Source: Flavobacterium aquariorum (GTDB lineage: Bacteria; Bacteroidota; Bacteroidia; Flavobacteriales; Flavobacteriaceae). From it: a DNA stretch of 64,000 bases. The stretch lies in assembly GCF_003254745.1 (NCBI RefSeq), contig NZ_QKXH01000007.1:62001-126000 (forward strand). The letters are read 5' to 3'. Every line of letters begins with the position of its first letter. The stretch's first letter is position 1. Positions 51,957 to 61,242 of the stretch are shown in pieces. The notes under the pieces were generated by a model. The model did no database searches. It was not told the origin of the DNA and saw nothing but the letters and a program-made list of their open reading frames with translations. The translations under genes and the position numbers were made by a program.

Positions 51957-52859
51957 GTGCTAAAAAAAATCTCATTCATTTTATTTTTTCTTTCTGTTTT
52001 TTCATCAAATGCTCAAGTTCAAGCTTTATTCAATGATAAAGTTGAACTGAAAACCATGGTTTCCCGTTGGGAATTAGACTCCACTGCTGCTAGAGGGACT
52101 TTTTTGGTTACTCCTTACAAAGCTATTTATGTTTTACCTTTTGTATGGACTAGTAATCCAAATGAGCAGCCCCATTCGGGAAATCCATCACCAGAATATA
52201 TCCCGCCAGCTAAGGTTGATTATGATGTTGTCGAGATGAAATTCCAGCTGAGTTTTAAAACTAAAATTTTGCAGGGTTTTTTGTGGGGACATGCCGATTT
52301 GTGGGTAGCTTACACCCAAATATCGCATTGGCAAATATATAATTCAGAATTATCACGTCCATTCCGGGAGATTAATTATGAACCCGAAGTAATTCTTAAT
52401 TTTCCTGTAAAGTTTAATGTATTTGGATTTAAGACCAGAATGATTGGTGTTTCATTTGATCATGAATCAAATGGAAAAAGCTATCCCAATACCAGAAGCT
52501 GGAATAGGGTTATTATGATGACTGGTTTCGAACGAAAAAATTGGAATATTTACATTAGACCTTGGTATGTAGTTCCGGAATCCAAAGGGGATAATCCCGA
52601 TATTTCAAACTATATAGGTAATGCAGATGTGAATATTATTTATTCCAAAAACCGAAGTGTTTTAACTTTTATAGGAAGTCATAATTTTAGTTTTAATGGA
52701 AAAATGAGAGGGAGTTCCACCTTTTCCTGGGCTTATCCAATAAAAGGAAATCTTAGAGGATACTTGCAGGTTTCACACGGTTATGGAAATTCATTGATTG
52801 ATTATAATCACGATCAAACTACGGTTGGTGTTGGAGTTTCATTAATTGAATGGCAGTAG
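51957..52859 (+). CDS. pldA: Outer-membrane phospholipase A
   Basis: A 300-residue OMPLA, an outer-membrane barrel that hydrolyses phospholipid when dimerised with calcium. The start is a GTG, the only sensible one, giving a signal peptide (about 1-19, ending SSNAQ). The catalytic region reads VSFDHESNGKSYPNTRSWNR: His169, Ser171 and, in the same motif, Asn183 correspond to the His-Ser-Asn triad. The upstream SRPFREINYEPEVIL strand is also typical. It converges on prfB with a palindrome between them. Confidence 0.93.
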   Translation: MLKKISFILFFLSVFSSNAQVQALFNDKVELKTMVSRWELDSTAARGTFLVTPYKAIYVLPFVWTSNPNEQPHSGNPSPEYIPPAKVDYDVVEMKFQLSFKTKILQGFLWGHADLWVAYTQISHWQIYNSELSRPFREINYEPEVILNFPVKFNVFGFKTRMIGVSFDHESNGKSYPNTRSWNRVIMMTGFERKNWNIYIRPWYVVPESKGDNPDISNYIGNADVNIIYSKNRSVLTFIGSHNFSFNGKMRGSSTFSWAYPIKGNLRGYLQVSHGYGNSLIDYNHDQTTVGVGVSLIEWQ

Positions 52860-52881
52860 TTTTTTTCTAGTTTTCAGTTAA

Positions 52882-52926
52882 CAGATAGCAGTATTCAGTT
52901 AGTAGAAAACTGGAAACTGCTATCTG
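52882..52926. terminator. Palindrome between pldA and prfB
   Basis: An 11-bp perfect stem (cagatagcagt / actgctatctg) with flanking cagtt and aaactg repeats that can extend the fold. It lies between convergent genes and may act as a terminator on either strand; T runs are weak. Confidence 0.6.
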
Positions 52927-52937
52927 AACACTGCAAA

Positions 52938-54036
52938 CTATTCTTCTTCGCGTTGTCCCATCATCATCAGGTAGGCTTTTAGAAAGCCATCGATATTTCC
53001 GTTCATTACGCTGTCAACGTCGCTGGTTTCATGTCCAGTTCTTACGTCTTTTACGAGTTTATATGGTTGCATTACGTAATTACGTATTTGTGATCCCCAT
53101 TCAATTTTCATTTTTCCGGCTTCAATATCGCTGCGTTGCTCTTGTTGTTTTTTAAGCTCAATTTCATACAATTGAGAACGCAACATTTGCATCGCCCTGG
53201 TTCTGTTGTCGTGTTGTGAACGAGTTTCGGAACACTGAATCTGAATTCCAGTTGGTTTGTGGGTCAATTGCACTTTGGTTTCCACCTTATTTACGTTTTG
53301 ACCTCCCGCACCACTCGAACGCGCGGTTACGATTTCGATATCGGCAGGGTTGATTTCAATTTCAATCGTGTCGTCAACCAATGGATACACATAAACCGAC
53401 GCAAAAGATGTATGCCTTTTGGCATTACTGTCAAAAGGGGAGATGCGCACCAATCGGTGAACTCCATTTTCGCCTTTGAGGTATCCAAAAGAATAATCAC
53501 CTTCTATTTCGAGAGTTACGGTTTTTATTCCTGCTGCATCTCCTTTTTGGAAATTCAGTTCCCTGATTTTGTAACCTTCTTTTTCGGCCCACATCATGTA
53601 CATACGCATGAGCATTTCTGCCCAATCACAACTTTCGGTACCACCGGCTCCGGCTGTAATTTGAAGTACGGCACTCAAAGAATCACCTTCTTCCGAAAGC
53701 ATATTTTTGAACTCTATAGCTTCAATATGAGCTTGAGTTAAATCGTACTGACTGTCTAGTTCTTCGACGGTTAGTTCTCCTTCTTTGTAGAAATCATAAG
53801 CAAGTTGCAACTCCTCTGTCATATCGACAGCTTTGTTGTAATCTTCAATCCATTTCTTTTTGCTTCTAAGGTTTTTTACAATGATTTCGGCTTCTTTTGC
53901 ATTGTTCCAAAATTCGGGAGCAAAAGTTTTCTCTTCTTCGTTGGCAATTTCGATAAGCTTGGCATCAACGTCAAAGATACCTCCTCAACGCACCAAGGCG
54001 TTCCACAATACCTTTTATTTGTTCGGTAGTTGTCAT
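52938..54036 (-). CDS. prfB: Peptide chain release factor 2, with programmed +1 frameshift
   Basis: RF2 recognises UGA and UAA stop codons. The SPF tripeptide ([15 protein letters not shown]) and GGQ motif ([15 protein letters not shown]) are present. The gene begins at the ATG at 54036; after 21 codons (ending LRRYL) an in-frame TGA stands at 53971-53973. Skipping one base there continues as [20 protein letters not shown] and joins the main frame, giving 365 residues, the standard length. The frameshift signal has all classical parts: an AGGAGG at 53980-53985, three bases, CTT and TGA C. Low RF2 thus raises its own synthesis. Confidence 0.96.
53971..53985 (-). promoter_or_regulatory. prfB: prfB programmed frameshift signal
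   Basis: On the minus strand the sequence is aggagg-tat-ctt-tga-c, the same order and spacing as the known RF2 autoregulatory site. Pausing at the poor-context TGA when RF2 is scarce, with the internal Shine-Dalgarno element pulling on the ribosome, shifts the frame by +1 at CTT. Confidence 0.95.
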
Positions 54037-54080
54037 AAATTATAGTAGTTTTGTGTCGAAAATTATTGGGTTAGCAGTAT

Positions 54081-54164
54081 TAGCCCTGATAGCAGTGGAA
54101 ATCCTTTTCTATTTTTTCTTTAAAAATAGAAAAGATTGCAGCGGATAGCAGGATTAGCTCCTAA
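54081..54164 (+). repeat. Structured intergenic repeat, type 1, copy B
   Basis: 5' flank tagccctgatagcagtgg, a perfect 13-bp hairpin (54104-54116 with 54122-54134, loop ttctt), then 3' flank gattgcagcggatagcagg followed by attagctcctaa. Compared with copies A and C, the outer helix has a compensated change (cccg/cggg in A, cctg/cagg here). It lies between divergent genes (prfB and the threonine aldolase gene), so it is not simply a terminator of either. Confidence 0.8.
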
Positions 54165-54211
54165 TAATTTTACTAGTTTTGAATGCAAAAATAGGATTTA
54201 GTTTTTAGATT

Positions 54212-55237
54212 ATGGAAATAAATTTGATAAGCGATACGATTACTAAGCCATCGGTTGAAATGTTGCAATACATGTTTAATGCCGAAGTGGGGGACGATGT
54301 ATACAAGCAAGATCCTACGGTAATTGCTCTTGAAGCACGATTGGCTGCAATGTTTGGTATGGAGGCGGGGCTTTTTTTCCCGTCGGGAACTATGGCTAAT
54401 CAAACAGCGATTAAGTTACATACCCAGCCTGGGGAGCAATTAATTGCCGATAAATACGCGCATGTATATCATTATGAAGGTGGAGGAGTATCGTTTAATA
54501 GCGGTGTTTCTTGTTGTTTACTGGATGGAAATAGAGGAATGATTACGGCCGAGCAAGTGGCTGGAGCGATAAATGATCCTGAGTTTTATCACAGTCCATT
54601 GACGAGTTTGGTGTGTGTGGAAAATACCACAAATAAGGGAGGAGGAGCTTGTTATGATCTGGAAGAATTAAAAAAAATAAAGGCGGTTTGTGTTGCTAAT
54701 AATTTAAAATACCATTTGGATGGTGCCCGAATTTGGAATGCAATTGTGGCCAAGAAACAGCATCCGAGAGAATTTGGGGCGTTGTTTGATACGATTTCGG
54801 TTTGTTTGTCCAAAGGATTGGGAGCACCGATTGGGTCGGTTCTCTTGTCGGATAAAAAGACTATTCACAGAGCCTTGCGCATCCGAAAAATTTTAGGAGG
54901 AGGTATGCGTCAGGTTGGATATCTGGCGGCGGCTGGAAATTTTGCTTTGGATAATAATATTGCCAAATTGGTAGATGACCACAGAAGAGCGCGAGAAATT
55001 GCCGAAGTTTTGTCACGCCAACTTTGGATAGGAAAAATTGAACCAGTAGAAACAAATATCTTAATTTTTTCGCTACGTGAAGGCTTGAATGAAAAATTCT
55101 TTATTGAGAAATTGAAAGAGAAAAATATTCTGATTAGTGCCTTGGGACATGGAAAACTAAGAATTGTGACGCATCTGGATTATAAAGAAGTGATGCATAC
55201 TTATGTTTTGGAAACCTTGCAGAAGATTGTTTTTTAA
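54212..55237 (+). CDS. ltaE: Low-specificity L-threonine aldolase
   Basis: A 341-residue PLP enzyme that cleaves L-threonine or allo-threonine to glycine and acetaldehyde. The pattern is clear: MEINLISDTITKPS at the start, GLFFPSGTMANQTAI, the HLDGARIWNA site (Asp170, Arg173) and the Schiff-base lysine Lys201 in VCLSKGLGAPIGSVL. It is a single gene with a strong terminator after it (55315). Confidence 0.95.
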   Translation: MEINLISDTITKPSVEMLQYMFNAEVGDDVYKQDPTVIALEARLAAMFGMEAGLFFPSGTMANQTAIKLHTQPGEQLIADKYAHVYHYEGGGVSFNSGVSCCLLDGNRGMITAEQVAGAINDPEFYHSPLTSLVCVENTTNKGGGACYDLEELKKIKAVCVANNLKYHLDGARIWNAIVAKKQHPREFGALFDTISVCLSKGLGAPIGSVLLSDKKTIHRALRIRKILGGGMRQVGYLAAAGNFALDNNIAKLVDDHRRAREIAEVLSRQLWIGKIEPVETNILIFSLREGLNEKFFIEKLKEKNILISALGHGKLRIVTHLDYKEVMHTYVLETLQKIVF

Positions 55238-55314
55238 AAGTTTAAATTGGTTTAAAAATTAAAGTTGTTTAAGACGTTTTTATGTAATAAGTAAATTTAT
55301 TCTATCATACATAG

Positions 55315-55350
55315 CAAAGCCCAAATTCTATAATCAGAATTTGGGCTTTG
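55315..55350. terminator. Bidirectional terminator between the aldolase and ybaB genes
   Basis: A perfect 15-bp stem (caaagcccaaattct / agaatttgggctttg) with a 6-nt loop, followed by ttttgttg. Serves the two convergent genes. Confidence 0.88.
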
Positions 55351-55390
55351 TTTTGTTGAAAACACTTGTTTTTGATTTTTTAACCCTTTC

Positions 55391-55711
55391 TTACTTAAAC
55401 ATATCTTCCATTCCAGGAATCATTGGCATGTCCATTTTGGCAACGGCATCCAATTCGGCTTGGTTGATTTTAGCCGCTTTTTCTATCGCTTTGTTTAAAA
55501 CTAGAATCAAGTAATCTTCTAGTTGTTCTTTGTCTTCCAATAACGAATCATCAATAGTGATTGATTTTATTTTGGTATTGGCAGTTAGAGTAACTTTTAA
55601 TAAATTGTCACTACTTTGTTCGTCAATTAGTACGGTGTCTAAACGTTTTTTAGTATCTTCGATTTTCTGTTGGGTTTCTCTAAGTTTACCCATCATTCCC
55701 ATTAAATCCAT
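55391..55711 (-). CDS. YbaB/EbfC nucleoid-associated protein
   Basis: A 106-residue DNA-binding protein of the YbaB/EbfC family, which forms dimers that bind DNA and coat the nucleoid. The N-terminal coiled-coil helix ([24 protein letters not shown]) and the [30 protein letters not shown] region match the family. It is usually next to recR/dnaX in other phyla; here it is unlinked. Confidence 0.93.
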   Translation of the reverse strand: MDLMGMMGKLRETQQKIEDTKKRLDTVLIDEQSSDNLLKVTLTANTKIKSITIDDSLLEDKEQLEDYLILVLNKAIEKAAKINQAELDAVAKMDMPMIPGMEDMFK

Positions 55712-55812
55712 TTTGCTGATTTTTAAAAATTGAAATGCAAATTTACGTAATTACGGGCTTATAATGAAGAAGTAATTTGTTTAAGTGCATTAATTATTAG
55801 CTGTCTTTATAC

Positions 55813-55820
55813 TATTTTTG
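55813..55820 (+). promoter_or_regulatory. Candidate -7 box of the S9 peptidase gene
   Basis: tatttttg fits TAnnTTTG and lies 30 nt before the start at 55851. No clear -33 TTG at standard spacing. Confidence 0.4.
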
Positions 55821-55850
55821 TAAATCTATATTAAATTAACAGCACCAGCG

Positions 55851-57911
55851 ATGTCAAAAACTATACAGCCTCCAATAGCCAAAATTATACCGAAAAAGCT
55901 AAAAAAACATAATGAAATAAGAATTGATAATTATTATTGGTTAAATGACAGAGAAAATCCTGAAGTTATTGATTATTTGAATCAAGAGAATGCTTATTAT
56001 CAGGCGAAAACGGCACATACCAAAGATTTTCAAAAAGTTCTTTTTGAAGAGATGAAAAGTAGAATTAAGGAAGATGACCAATCTGTTCCTTATTTGTACA
56101 ATGGATATTATTATATTACTCGTTTTGAAAAAGGGAAAGATTACCCGATTTATTCCCGAAAAAAAGAAAGCCTTTCGGCAAAAGAAGAGATATTGTTCGA
56201 TTGTAATGAAATGGCAATGGGTAAGCCGTATTTTCAATTGGGAGCTTTGAGTATAAGTCCAGATAATAAATTAGCACTGTTTAGTTATGATATTGTTGGA
56301 AGACGCATTTATACCATTCAAATCAAGAATCTGGAAACCAATGAAATTCTGGAAGATAAAATTGAGAATGTCACTGGAAATGCTGTTTGGGCAAATGATA
56401 ATAAAACTATTTTTTACTCAGATCAAGACGATGTTACGTTGCGTTCCGATAAAATTTTCAAGCATAAATTAGGCACAAAACAAAGCGATGATGTTTTGGT
56501 TTATTTTGAAAAAGATGAGACTTTTAATGTTGAAATTGCGAAGTCCAAGTCTAGAAAATATTTGGCTATAGAATCCAGCAGTACGCTTACAACTGAATAT
56601 CAAATTTTGGATGCCGATAGTCCTGATGGAGAATTTAAAATTTTTCAAAAAAGGGTTAGAGGGTTGGAATACAGTATCAATCATTATGGGGATAGTTTTT
56701 ATATTTTGACCAATAAAGACAAAGCCGAAAACTTCAAATTAATGAAGACTTCTGTTAATAAAACTTCAAAGGCAAATTGGGTGGAAGTAATTGCACATAG
56801 AAAAGATGTTTTATTGGAAGATATTGAGATATTCAAAGATTTTTTGGTTGTTGAAGAACGTGAAAACGGTTTGAATAAAATACGAATTATGCCTTGGAGT
56901 GGAGATGGGGAGTATTATCTGCCTTTTGAGAGCGAAACATACACAGCTTACACGAGTTCAAATGTTGATTTTGATACAGATGTATTGCGTTACGGTTACC
57001 AATCGATGACTACACCTTCATCAATTATTGATTTCAATATGAGGACTAAGACGAAAGAAATCAAGAAGGAGCAAGAGGTCTTAGGAGGGAAATTTGATAA
57101 AAATAATTATACGGAAGAACGTGTTTGGGCTACAGCTCAAGATGGTGTTAAAATACCCATTTCAATGGTGTATAAGAAAGGATTGAAGAAAGATGGCACT
57201 AATCCTTTGCTTCAATATGCTTATGGTTCTTACGGTCATTCTATGGATGCTACTTTTTCATCTACACGATTGACTTTATTAGATAGAGGTTTTATTTTTG
57301 CTATAGCTCATATTCGTGGAGGAGAAGATTTGGGAAGACAATGGTATGAGGACGGAAAGTTGTTAAAAAAGATAAATACATTTACTGATTTTATAGATTG
57401 TTCTAAGTTTCTAATTGGCGAAAAATACACTTCACCTAAACATTTATATGCAGAAGGTGGTTCTGCCGGCGGTTTATTGATGGGAGTTGTTGTAAATATG
57501 GCGCCTGAATTATATAATGGAATTATTGCACAAGTCGCTTTTGTGGATGTTATAACCACAATGCTCGATGATAGTATTCCGCTTACAACAGGAGAATATG
57601 ATGAATGGGGAAATCCAAACGTTCGAAAGTATTATGATTATATGTTATCCTATTCCCCTTATGACAATGTATTGCCGCAAAAATATCCCAATATGTATGT
57701 GTCAACAGGATTGCATGATTCTCAAGTACAATATTGGGAACCAGCTAAATGGGTGGCTAAATTACGGGCTTTAAAAACAGATAATAACCTCTTGTTTTTG
57801 GATACAAACATGGATGCAGGACATGGTGGAGCTTCTGGTCGCTTTGAAGCTATTAAGGAATTGGCAAAAGAGTATAGTTTTTTATTAGATTTAGAGAAAA
57901 TTGAAAACTAA
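55851..57911 (+). CDS. S9-family prolyl oligopeptidase (oligopeptidase B-like)
   Basis: A 686-residue serine peptidase of the prolyl oligopeptidase family, closest to oligopeptidase B, which cuts short peptides after basic residues. The N-terminal half is a beta-propeller (about 75-410), the C-terminal half an alpha/beta-hydrolase with nucleophile Ser in EGGSAGGLLMGVVVNM, the acid Asp in the DSQVQYWEPAKW region and the His in DAGHGGASGRFE. The PELYNGIIAQVAFVDVITTM and LLQYAYGSYGHSMDATFSSTRLTLLDRG segments are family signatures. No signal peptide, so probably cytoplasmic. Confidence 0.94.
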   Translation: MSKTIQPPIAKIIPKKLKKHNEIRIDNYYWLNDRENPEVIDYLNQENAYYQAKTAHTKDFQKVLFEEMKSRIKEDDQSVPYLYNGYYYITRFEKGKDYPIYSRKKESLSAKEEILFDCNEMAMGKPYFQLGALSISPDNKLALFSYDIVGRRIYTIQIKNLETNEILEDKIENVTGNAVWANDNKTIFYSDQDDVTLRSDKIFKHKLGTKQSDDVLVYFEKDETFNVEIAKSKSRKYLAIESSSTLTTEYQILDADSPDGEFKIFQKRVRGLEYSINHYGDSFYILTNKDKAENFKLMKTSVNKTSKANWVEVIAHRKDVLLEDIEIFKDFLVVEERENGLNKIRIMPWSGDGEYYLPFESETYTAYTSSNVDFDTDVLRYGYQSMTTPSSIIDFNMRTKTKEIKKEQEVLGGKFDKNNYTEERVWATAQDGVKIPISMVYKKGLKKDGTNPLLQYAYGSYGHSMDATFSSTRLTLLDRGFIFAIAHIRGGEDLGRQWYEDGKLLKKINTFTDFIDCSKFLIGEKYTSPKHLYAEGGSAGGLLMGVVVNMAPELYNGIIAQVAFVDVITTMLDDSIPLTTGEYDEWGNPNVRKYYDYMLSYSPYDNVLPQKYPNMYVSTGLHDSQVQYWEPAKWVAKLRALKTDNNLLFLDTNMDAGHGGASGRFEAIKELAKEYSFLLDLEKIEN

Positions 57912-57934
57912 TTAGATTTTTTTTGTTAGATTTG
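57901..57934 (+). promoter_or_regulatory. Candidate Bacteroidota promoter of the cysteine synthase-like gene
   Basis: TTG at 57901-57903 and TAGATTTG at 57927-57934 with a 23-nt spacer, 50 nt before the start codon at 57985. Confidence 0.55.
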
Positions 57935-57984
57935 CATCATATCGGGGTAAATTAAAAAAATGCTCTTAGATAAACTATTTTTTT

Positions 57985-59025
57985 ATGAAAGAAGAAATAA
58001 ATGCTTATAATAATGTTTTAGAGTTAATAGGTAATACTCCACTTATTAGGCTAAATAGTATAACCGAGAATTTAAAGGGTAACTTCTACGCTAAGGTTGA
58101 ATCCTTTAATCCGGGTCATTCTTCGAAAGATAGAATTGCTTTATACATCATCGAAGAAGCAGAAAAGCAAGGAATTTTATCACCGGGCGACACCATAATT
58201 GAAACTACCTCTGGGAATACAGGATTTAGTTTGGCAATGGTTAGCATCATTAAAGGATACAATTGTATTCTAGCGGTAAGTTCAAAATCTTCAAAAGATA
58301 AAATTGATATGTTAAGGAGCCTGGGGGCAAAAGTGTATGTTTGCCCAGCACACGTTTCTGCAGACGATGACCGATCTTATTATAATGTAGCCAAGCGCTT
58401 GCATGAAGAAACTAAAGGTTCTGTTTATATTAATCAATATTTTAATCAATTAAATATAGATGCACATTATAAGTCGACTGGACCAGAAATATGGAAGCAA
58501 ACAAATGGTCAAATAACGCATCTAGTTGCTTGTAGCGGAACCGGAGGAACAATTTCGGGGACGGCTAAATACTTAAAAGAGCAAAATCCAAATGTTAAGA
58601 TACTTGGTGTTGATGCTTTTGGTTCTGTTTTAAAAAAATACCATGAAACTAAAGAATTTGATAATGATGAAATCTACCCTTATAGAATAGAAGGATTAGG
58701 TAAAAATTTAATCCCATCTGCTACAGATTTTGATATAATAGATAAATTTATAAAAGTGTCCGATGAGGAAAGTGCCCATTCTGCAAGAGAGATTACAAGA
58801 AAAGAAGGATTATTTGTTGGGTATACTTCAGGTGCAGTAATGCAGGCAATCAAGCAATATGCTGAAGAAGGAGAATTTGATGAAAACAGTAATGTTGTTG
58901 CTATCTTTCCTGATCATGGTTCTCGATATATGAGTAAAGTGTTTAGTGATGAATGGATGAATGATCAAGGATTTTTTGATAGTATTAATGAAGAAGAAGC
59001 TCAGAAAGTTGAATTTATAAAGTAA
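57985..59025 (+). CDS. PLP-dependent cysteine synthase-family protein
   Basis: A 346-residue fold-type II PLP enzyme of the cysteine synthase/cystathionine beta-synthase family. Lys48 in [11 protein letters not shown] is the Schiff-base lysine, [11 protein letters not shown] holds the substrate carboxylate and GTGGTISG binds the phosphate. It begins with [16 protein letters not shown], standard for cysteine synthase; the C-terminal 30 residues after [12 protein letters not shown] extend a little beyond CysK. It could make cysteine from O-acetylserine or be a cystathionine beta-synthase without the regulatory domain. It has its own promoter and terminator. Confidence 0.92.
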   Translation: MKEEINAYNNVLELIGNTPLIRLNSITENLKGNFYAKVESFNPGHSSKDRIALYIIEEAEKQGILSPGDTIIETTSGNTGFSLAMVSIIKGYNCILAVSSKSSKDKIDMLRSLGAKVYVCPAHVSADDDRSYYNVAKRLHEETKGSVYINQYFNQLNIDAHYKSTGPEIWKQTNGQITHLVACSGTGGTISGTAKYLKEQNPNVKILGVDAFGSVLKKYHETKEFDNDEIYPYRIEGLGKNLIPSATDFDIIDKFIKVSDEESAHSAREITRKEGLFVGYTSGAVMQAIKQYAEEGEFDENSNVVAIFPDHGSRYMSKVFSDEWMNDQGFFDSINEEEAQKVEFIK

Positions 59026-59046
59026 GAATCAGCTTTTATTTAATAT

Positions 59047-59075
59047 AAAAACTCCAGTTTAAAACTGGAGTTTTT
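59047..59075 (+). terminator. Terminator of the cysteine synthase-like gene
   Basis: A perfect 12-bp stem (aaaaactccagt / actggagttttt) with a 5-nt loop and a long T run, 22 nt past the stop at 59025. Confidence 0.9.
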
Positions 59076-59360
59076 TTTGCGCCTAAAATTCAGAATTTCA
59101 GAAAGTTAGAAAGTTAGATTGTTTTTTTGATAAAGTTTGTTTGACATTACTCTAATATGTAGAAAAATTGCTTTGTCTTTGGATCGGGTTTTTACTGAAT
59201 TAATTATTAAAATGATATAAGGTCTTGATTTGTAAAGCTTTTGATGTGGGTTTTATTAGATGTTTGGTAATAATTATGAACTTTATTATTGCTTTTTGGT
59301 GGATTTAACGAGTATTTTAACTCTTTGTCGGAATTTTTAGGTATAGATATAATCTAGTCA

Positions 59361-59368
59361 TAGATTTG
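59361..59368 (+). promoter_or_regulatory. Candidate -7 box of the LamG-domain gene
   Basis: tagatttg fits TAnnTTTG and lies 55 nt before the chosen start at 59424. No clear -33 TTG. Confidence 0.4.
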
Positions 59369-59423
59369 AAATTAATAAATGAGGCCACATTATTTATTTC
59401 AGCAAATTTTAAACCTACAACCT

Positions 59424-60368
59424 ATGAAAAGATTATTACTCCTTACAGTTGTGTTTGTATTTACTTTTTTAGCTAATGCTCAAACACCAATCCAAGAATT
59501 TAATTTTGATGGTACATTTAGTAATACAAAAAATGATATTTCATTTTCTGGTAATGCTAAATTTGTAAGTGATAGAACAGGTGTTGCCAATAGCGCTATA
59601 CGTGTTACAAATAGCTACATGGAAGTGACAGTACTTAATTTACCTGTTGCCAATTCGTCGAGAACAGTTTCAATTTGGGTAAAATACAATGATATAACTA
59701 CTGCGAATTATGTTTGGGGCTATGGATCTTCCTATAATGCACGGTATTTTGGTTTGCTACAACAAAGTACAGCAACTGCAAAATCTGATTTAAATCTTGC
59801 CGGTTGGGGATCAGCAAATGATGTAATCATAACCACTACACTTGCTCAAAATACATGGTATAATTATGTAGTTACTTATGATGGTCTTACTTCAAAGATT
59901 TATAGAAACGGGGAGCTGATTAAATCTTCGATAAGCCCAAGAAAATTGACTTCCGGTATCGTTTTTGCTATTGGTAAAATGGGAAAAACTGTAAGTATTA
60001 ATGCTGATATTGATGATTTAAAAATATATGATGTTGCTTTGTCTGATGATGAAGTAGCGAAATTATATAACAGTAGTCCTGTTTTAGCTCCAAATGATAT
60101 TCCTGTAGTAAGTACAACTGTCAAAAAAGGCGGTAAAAAAGCAACAATAAAGACTAATGTTGCTCCTGTGAGACAAGAGCTAGTGTTGTCTAGTCCTGTT
60201 GAAACAACTATTATTAAATCTTCTGAAATTTATTCTACACAAGGTTTAAAAGTGTTTTCGAGTAATAGAAATCAGATTGACATTGCTACTCTTCCGGAAG
60301 GCACTTATTTATTACAAATCAAAAATTCTGCGCAAAATTCAAACGCGCAAAAGTTAACGGTTAAATAA
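59424..60368 (+). CDS. Secreted LamG-like protein with type IX secretion sorting domain
   Basis: A 314-residue secreted protein. I start at the ATG at 59424 (MKRLLLLTVVFVFTFLANAQ), which gives a clean signal peptide; a frame open 15 codons earlier lacks one. Residues about 25-205 form a concanavalin A-like/LamG beta-sandwich (FDGTFSNTKNDISFSGNAKF, RTVSIWVKYNDITTANYVWG, WYNYVVTYDGLTSKIYRNGELIKS, DDLKIYDVALSDDEVAKLYN). The last 75 residues are a T9SS type A C-terminal domain (IYSTQGLKVFSSNRNQIDIATLPEGTYLLQIKN) that directs export through the outer membrane. It probably binds sugars, but has no enzyme domain. Confidence 0.88.
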   Translation: MKRLLLLTVVFVFTFLANAQTPIQEFNFDGTFSNTKNDISFSGNAKFVSDRTGVANSAIRVTNSYMEVTVLNLPVANSSRTVSIWVKYNDITTANYVWGYGSSYNARYFGLLQQSTATAKSDLNLAGWGSANDVIITTTLAQNTWYNYVVTYDGLTSKIYRNGELIKSSISPRKLTSGIVFAIGKMGKTVSINADIDDLKIYDVALSDDEVAKLYNSSPVLAPNDIPVVSTTVKKGGKKATIKTNVAPVRQELVLSSPVETTIIKSSEIYSTQGLKVFSSNRNQIDIATLPEGTYLLQIKNSAQNSNAQKLTVK

Positions 60369-60390
60369 AAATTTTGTTTATAGTAAAATG

Positions 60391-60422
60391 AAAAAGGCCA
60401 AACTTTTAAGTTCAGCCTTTTT
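60391..60422 (+). terminator. Terminator after the LamG-domain gene
   Basis: Stem aaaaaggc / gccttttt with a 2x2 internal loop and an inner aactt/aagtt stem, followed by T residues. It lies between convergent genes and may also serve the yebC transcript. Confidence 0.75.
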
Positions 60423-60444
60423 TTATTTTATATAGTTGCAAGAA

Positions 60445-61155
60445 TTACTCTTCCATTGTATGATAAACGTTCATCACGTCATCATCTTCTTCCATTTTTT
60501 CAATTAACTTCTCAACATCGGCCATTTCGGCTTCAGTTAATTTTTTAGTAATCTGTGGGATTCTTTCAAAACCAGAAGATAATATTTCTAATTTTCTGCT
60601 TTCTAATTCTTTCTGAATAGTTCCAAAACTTCCAAAAGGAGCGTAAATTAAAATTCCGTCTTCATCTTCGAAAACTTCTTCAGCTCCAAAATCAATTAAT
60701 TCAAGTTCTAATTCTTCTGGATCAATACCTTCTTTTGGGATTCTAAAATTACAAGTATGGTCAAACATGAATTCTACAGAACCTTGCGTTCCCATAGTTC
60801 CATTACATTTGTTGAAATAACTTCGAACGTTTGCTACCGTTCTATTGTTGTTGTCCGTTGCTGTTTCGATTAAAAGAGCAATTCCGTGAGGAGCATAACC
60901 TTCAAATAATACTTCTTTATAGTTGGCAGTGTCTTTATCGGTAGCTTTTTTTATCGCGCGTTCGACATTTTCTTTAGGCATGTTGGCTGCCTTGGCATTT
61001 TGAATTACGGCTCTTAATCTTGAATTGGCTTCAGGATTTGGGCCACCTTCTTTTACCGCCATTACAATATCTTTACCAATTCTGGTAAAGGCTTTGGCCA
61101 TTGCAGACCAACGTTTCATTTTTCTACCTTTTCGGAACTCAAATGCTCTTCCCAT
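60445..61155 (-). CDS. YebC/PmpR-family transcriptional or translational regulator
   Basis: A 236-residue member of the YebC/PmpR family, the N-terminal pattern MGRAFEFRKGRKMKRWSAMAKAFTRIGKDI and NSRLRAVIQNAKAANMPKENVERAIKKA being diagnostic. Family members bind DNA and some relieve ribosome stalling on polyproline; which applies here cannot be told. Three domains are expected. The N-terminus starts MGRAFEFRKGRKMKRW rather than the MAGHSKW of proteobacteria, normal for Bacteroidota. Confidence 0.95.
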   Translation of the reverse strand: MGRAFEFRKGRKMKRWSAMAKAFTRIGKDIVMAVKEGGPNPEANSRLRAVIQNAKAANMPKENVERAIKKATDKDTANYKEVLFEGYAPHGIALLIETATDNNNRTVANVRSYFNKCNGTMGTQGSVEFMFDHTCNFRIPKEGIDPEELELELIDFGAEEVFEDEDGILIYAPFGSFGTIQKELESRKLEILSSGFERIPQITKKLTEAEMADVEKLIEKMEEDDDVMNVYHTMEE

Positions 61156-61242
61156 TTCTTATTATTATTTTGAATTGCAAAAATACAGCTATTCCTTATT
61201 TTTTCAAAAGCCTACGGAAAATCTTTTGCAAAATAGTGCTTA

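Larger units (their letters stand above)
59026..59423. other. Intergenic region before the LamG-domain gene
   Basis: The first 50 bases contain a terminator (59047-59075). The rest (about 350 bases) is AT-rich and shows no gene; a TAGATTTG box (59361-59368) is a candidate -7 element for the following gene. Confidence 0.5.

Noticed and set aside
52938..53822. A 294-residue RF2 starting at an internal ATG
   Set aside because: The N-terminal 71 residues are encoded upstream and reached through the classical +1 frameshift, giving the standard 365 residues.
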